Source of the DNA: an uncultured Bacillota bacterium
GTDB taxonomy: Bacteria > Bacillota > Clostridia > Oscillospirales > Oscillospiraceae
DNA length: 33,849 bases
Assembly: GCA_947649625.1 (NCBI GenBank)
Contig: CANSSJ010000019.1
Location: 1 to 33,849 of the forward strand
Direction: 5' to 3'
The stretch's first letter is position 1. Each line of letters opens with the position of its first letter. A program made the translations under genes and the position numbers. The notes beneath the pieces were generated by a model. The model worked only from the letters and a program-made list of their open reading frames with translations. It did not search any database and was not told where the DNA came from. Positions 31,606-33,849 of this stretch are shown piece after piece.

Positions 31606-31657
31606 GGAACACATTTTTCCTTCAGCTGCCGGGCATCCTGGACGTTCTTTGTGTTAC
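31606..31657. repeat. TGTAACACA-ended element, copy 4 (52 bp, left end degenerate)
   Basis: GGAACACA at 31606-31613 and TGTGTTAC at 31650-31657 enclose CAGCTGCCGGGCATC. The left arm differs from the others by TA to GA. It lies between the hairpin nest and attR. Confidence 0.65.
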
Positions 31658-31711
31658 GACCCCCTGTAAAGTTTTAACCTTTATCTGTCTAAATTCTTCT
31701 TGACATTTTCC

Positions 31712-31727
31712 CATGCTTTTATTGCAG
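31712..31727. repeat. attR: 16-bp direct repeat
   Basis: CATGCTTTTATTGCAG, identical to 22023-22038. The stop codon of the host gene at 31719-32084 lies inside it. Confidence 0.8.
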
Positions 31728-32084
31728 CCAGTCCAAAGCCCCATTCTCCCGAAATGGCCGCTTCCAATGGACCTCATTTTTCTGTGCCTGTAAGAGCAGA
31801 TCTTTTTTCCGCCGCAACAGATCCCTGTCCATTCTGGCAATGTATATTGCGGCGCCGATCTGGCAATCTGAGCCGTCATAGTCGTCATTCAGCAAAAAAT
31901 CAAACAGCAGTTCAGCTAAGCTCTCATCATTTTGATATTTTGCCATAAATTCGTCAATATATTGCTGAAACCCTTCCACACAGCAGTATATCATATACCC
32001 CTGTAAGATGTCTTTGTTCCAGACTCCGTTTTTGATTGGGCAACATGCTTTCAGAGCCTCTAAATCTTTAAAATATGTGTACAT
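31719..32084 (-). CDS. Hypothetical protein at the prophage insertion point
   Basis: A 121-residue soluble protein behind GAGGTAAC, ending ENGALDWLQ with its stop inside attR. I do not recognise the family; its size and the motif spread (FMAKYQNDESLAELLFDFLL, GAAIYIARMDRDLL) are reminiscent of small immunity-like proteins. One frame over, a plausible continuation GLAAIKAWENVKKNLDR runs through attR to a stop at 31681-31683; one extra G in the GGGG run (about 31738-31741) would join the two. The annotated C-terminus may therefore be a frameshifted end. It follows the RibD-like gene by 6 bases. Confidence 0.6.
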   Translation of the reverse strand: MYTYFKDLEALKACCPIKNGVWNKDILQGYMIYCCVEGFQQYIDEFMAKYQNDESLAELLFDFLLNDDYDGSDCQIGAAIYIARMDRDLLRRKKDLLLQAQKNEVHWKRPFRENGALDWLQ

Positions 32085-32090
32085 GAATTG

Positions 32091-32615
32091 TTACCTCTTC
32101 AAGTCGTTTCGGCTGTAGACCAGCTCCGCAAACTGCCCGTACTGCTTTACCTCATCCAAACGGAACCGCATCAGCCTTTCCTTCTGGGTAAACAGGGGGA
32201 TACCCTCTCCCAGCAGAACGGGGGCAACCTGGATAATGAGGTGATCCACCATATCCCGGTCCAGCAGCGGGGCCAGGATGGTGTTTCCGCCGATGACCCA
32301 GACGTTCTTGTCCGGGCCCAGCCCCGCCACAAACTCCGCCACATCCCCGCTTACCGGGATAAATCCCTTTTGCGGCAGACTGTCGGCGTGGGTAAAGACA
32401 TAGTTCTCCGTGGTGGGATAGAAACTGGCGGCATTCTCCAGCCGGGCGACCTCCTCAAAGGTCCGCTTGCCCATAATGGCAGCGTCCATCTTCCGATAAA
32501 AGTCCTCGTAACCGGTCTCCTCCGCACTGCCCGTCTCGTGGAGCCAGGCCAGACCGTGGTTTCTGTCGGCCAGATAGCCGTCCAGGGTAACGCAGCCGTA
32601 GAAAAATACGCTCAT
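32091..32615 (-). CDS. RibD C-terminal / dihydrofolate reductase family protein
   Basis: A 174-residue reductase-fold protein: FYGCVTLDGYLADRN at the N-terminus, AIMGKRTFEEV in the middle, and NVWVIGGNTILAPLLDRDMVDHLIIQVAPVLLGEGIPLF near the C-terminus are the standard RibD-C/DHFR-like motifs for NADPH binding. These stand-alone proteins are common in Firmicutes, and their substrate is unknown. An AAGGAGAGG site precedes the ATG. It is in a minus-strand series with a small barrel-like protein upstream. Confidence 0.88.
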   Translation of the reverse strand: MSVFFYGCVTLDGYLADRNHGLAWLHETGSAEETGYEDFYRKMDAAIMGKRTFEEVARLENAASFYPTTENYVFTHADSLPQKGFIPVSGDVAEFVAGLGPDKNVWVIGGNTILAPLLDRDMVDHLIIQVAPVLLGEGIPLFTQKERLMRFRLDEVKQYGQFAELVYSRNDLKR

Positions 32616-32635
32616 AGCCTCTCCTTTCAGGCCTG

Positions 32636-32983
32636 CTACACAACACTCTCACCCAATATAATTTTGGGCATTGTGGTCAAACAGCGATTCCATCTTTTAT
32701 AAAACCGCTCCAGCCCCAACTTTGAAACGCGGGCATGGGCCTCTTCATCTTCAAGGGTCCAGTGCAGAATATATGTGACCTTGCCCACCCATTTTGTCAA
32801 GCGAACAGACGGTTTTCCCTCCTTGACCGCGTTGAAATCCTCCTGCCGGTGAGTGCGTTTGATGTATTCCACATCAATAACCCCAGGCTGAGAAAGATAA
32901 AATTGGGCAACCTCTTTCATCAAGGCTTCAATTTCATCCTGCTTGTTAATTTTTGCTTCATAAATGCAGATTTCATGAAACAA
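32636..32983 (-). CDS. Small dimeric alpha-beta barrel-like protein
   Basis: A 115-residue protein with a TTG start at 32983, six bases after GGGGAG; a GTG at 33016 would lengthen it but overlies the end of the malic enzyme leader gap. The sequence FHEICIYEAKINKQDEIEAL, then YLSQPGVIDVEYIKRTHR and VTYILHWTLEDEEAHARV, has the pattern of antibiotic-biosynthesis monooxygenase (ABM)-like dimeric barrels. The catalytic role is unknown. It is just downstream of the malic enzyme gene. Confidence 0.6.
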   Translation of the reverse strand: MFHEICIYEAKINKQDEIEALMKEVAQFYLSQPGVIDVEYIKRTHRQEDFNAVKEGKPSVRLTKWVGKVTYILHWTLEDEEAHARVSKLGLERFYKRWNRCLTTMPKIILGESVV

Positions 32984-33018
32984 TTGGCGCTCCCCTTTCG
33001 TGGTTGTTTCCCTCACGG

Positions 33019-33849
33019 TCAGATCCTCGCCACGCCGGATTTTCGGGCGGCCTCGGCCACCGCCTTGGCCACGGCGGGGCCCACCCGGGGGTCGAAGGCC
33101 TGGGGGATGATGTAGTCGTCCCGCAGCTCCTCGGGAGCGATCAAGTCGGCCAGGGCGCGGGCGGCGGCCAGCTTCATCTCCTCATTGATATCGCTGGCCC
33201 GAACGTCCAGCGCCCCCCGGAACAGCCCCGGAAAAGCCAGCACATTGTTGATCTGATTGGGGTAGTCGCTGCGGCCGGTGGCCACCACCCGGGCCCCGCC
33301 CGCCCTGGCGTCGTCGGGGAAAATCTCCGGGGTGGGGTTGGCGCAGGCGAAGACGATGGCGTCCCTGTTCATGGTGGACACCATCTCCGGGGTTACCAGA
33401 TTGGGGGCGGAGACGCCGATAAACACGTCGGCCCCCGCCAGCATATCGGCCAGCGTACCCTGTCTCCTGTCCCGGTTGGTCACCTTGGCAATCTCCTGCT
33501 GGGCCCAGTTGAGCTGTGGGCAGCCCTCGTACACCGCGCCGAACTTGTCCACCAGGGTAATATCCTGATAGCCGGCCAGCAGGAGCAACTTGGTAATGGA
33601 GATGGCGGCAGAGCCGGCCCCGGAGAAGACCACCCGGACTTCCTCTTTTTTCTTTCCCACCACCCGCAGGGCATTGGTCAGCCCGGCCAGGGCGATAATG
33701 GCAGTGCCGTGCTGGTCGTCGTGAAAGACGGGGATGTCGCACTTCTCCTTCAGCTTCCGCTCGATCTCGAAGCATCGGGGGGCGGCGATATCCTCCAGGT
33801 TGATGCCGCCGAAGGAGCCGGAGATGTTGTACACCGTCTGGACAAACTC
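33019..33849 (-). CDS. NAD(P)-dependent malic enzyme, C-terminal part
   Basis: The 3' portion of a malic enzyme (malate to pyruvate plus CO2). The frame is open through the window end, so the N-terminus is missing. Visible are [18 protein letters not shown], the metal/substrate site [14 protein letters not shown], the NAD-binding [19 protein letters not shown], and [15 protein letters not shown]. The C-terminal [21 protein letters not shown] matches the short bacterial malic enzymes. Cofactor preference (NAD or NADP) cannot be assigned with confidence. Confidence 0.95.
   Translation of the reverse strand, partial: EFVQTVYNISGSFGGINLEDIAAPRCFEIERKLKEKCDIPVFHDDQHGTAIIALAGLTNALRVVGKKKEEVRVVFSGAGSAAISITKLLLLAGYQDITLVDKFGAVYEGCPQLNWAQQEIAKVTNRDRRQGTLADMLAGADVFIGVSAPNLVTPEMVSTMNRDAIVFACANPTPEIFPDDARAGGARVVATGRSDYPNQINNVLAFPGLFRGALDVRASDINEEMKLAAARALADLIAPEELRDDYIIPQAFDPRVGPAVAKAVAEAARKSGVARI

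Larger units (their letters stand above)
22023..31727. mobile_element. Integrated filamentous phage (inovirus-like prophage), about 9.7 kb
   Basis: A block of phage genes flanked by a perfect 16-bp direct repeat. In order it has an ssDNA-binding-like gene, rolling-circle Rep, a large secreted adsorption protein with a Gly-rich linker and C-terminal membrane anchor, four tiny membrane proteins, a 61-residue coat-like protein and a Zot-type ATPase. This is the module order of filamentous phages. An IS30-type transposase and regulatory-looking genes lie on the other strand, followed by a dense hairpin region. No secretin and no integrase are present. Conjugative-element Rep proteins share the Rep family, but no relaxase, coupling protein or type IV secretion gene is seen, which argues against an ICE. 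Confidence 0.85.

Noticed and set aside
23778..31657. Integron attC sites, because the repeats sit after stop codons and have inverted ends with a variable folded centre
   Set aside because: The ends do not fit RYYYAAC/GTTRRRY, no integron integrase is present, and the genes are phage modules rather than single cassettes.
22023..31727. An ICE or plasmid remnant, suggested by the Rep_trans initiator
   Set aside because: No relaxase, coupling protein, type IV secretion or partition gene is seen, while coat-like and Zot-like genes are present.
31622..31888. An 88-codon minus-strand frame overlapping the gene at attR
   Set aside because: Cys/Ser/Arg-rich shadow frame without a ribosome-binding site; the frames discussed for the neighbouring gene are more protein-like.

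Overview
The window comes from a high-GC, spore-forming member of the Clostridia, most likely Oscillospiraceae of the Flavonifractor/Lawsonibacter/Intestinimonas kind. The signs are a SCIFF ranthipeptide precursor with its radical SAM maturase, sporulation genes (SpoIIM-like, YunB), a clostridial T-box leader, and GC-rich codon use. This placement is inference; no 16S or other marker is present.

Bases 1-15,826 are mostly plus-strand housekeeping genes: the 3' end of tgt, yajC, a TIGR04086-type membrane protein, the SCIFF precursor scfA (46 aa), three immunity-like genes ending in a SMI1/KNR4 protein, the maturase scfB, a spoIIM-xerD operon, a coiled-coil protein, murD, a YnbB-type PLP lyase, a small membrane protein, yunB, a VanZ-family gene, ligA, an EamA transporter and a DUF362 ferredoxin protein. 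Bases 15,861-21,990 hold a minus-strand recombinase operon (tyrosine recombinase, SdpI-like membrane protein, small immunity-like protein), an AraC regulator with a DUF2000 protein, a P-loop kinase-like gene, and a T-box-controlled operon of an EamA transporter plus tyrS.

Bases 22,023-31,727 are the main find: a compact (~9.7 kb) integrated filamentous phage (inovirus-like prophage) bounded by a perfect 16-bp direct repeat (attL/attR). On the plus strand it carries a small ssDNA-binding-like protein, a rolling-circle Rep, a 69-aa protein, a 1116-aa secreted adsorption (pIII-like) protein with a LamG-like domain, several tiny membrane/virion proteins, a 61-aa major-coat-like protein with its own promoter and terminator, and a Zot-like morphogenesis ATPase. 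On the minus strand it carries a TM/coiled-coil protein, an IS30-family transposase, a ribbon-helix-helix/coiled-coil protein and a 50-aa protein. No secretin is present, as expected for a monoderm host, and no tyrosine or serine integrase. Two unexplained nucleic-acid structures stand out: a ~250-bp nest of hairpins (31,344-31,597), probably the replication origin/packaging signal, and a family of 52-69-bp elements with TGTAACACA/TGTGTTACA inverted ends placed at the 3' ends of the phage genes.

Bases 31,719-33,849 return to host genes on the minus strand: a small unknown gene whose stop codon lies in attR, a RibD-C/DHFR-like reductase, a small dimeric-barrel-like protein and the 3' part of an NAD-dependent malic enzyme.
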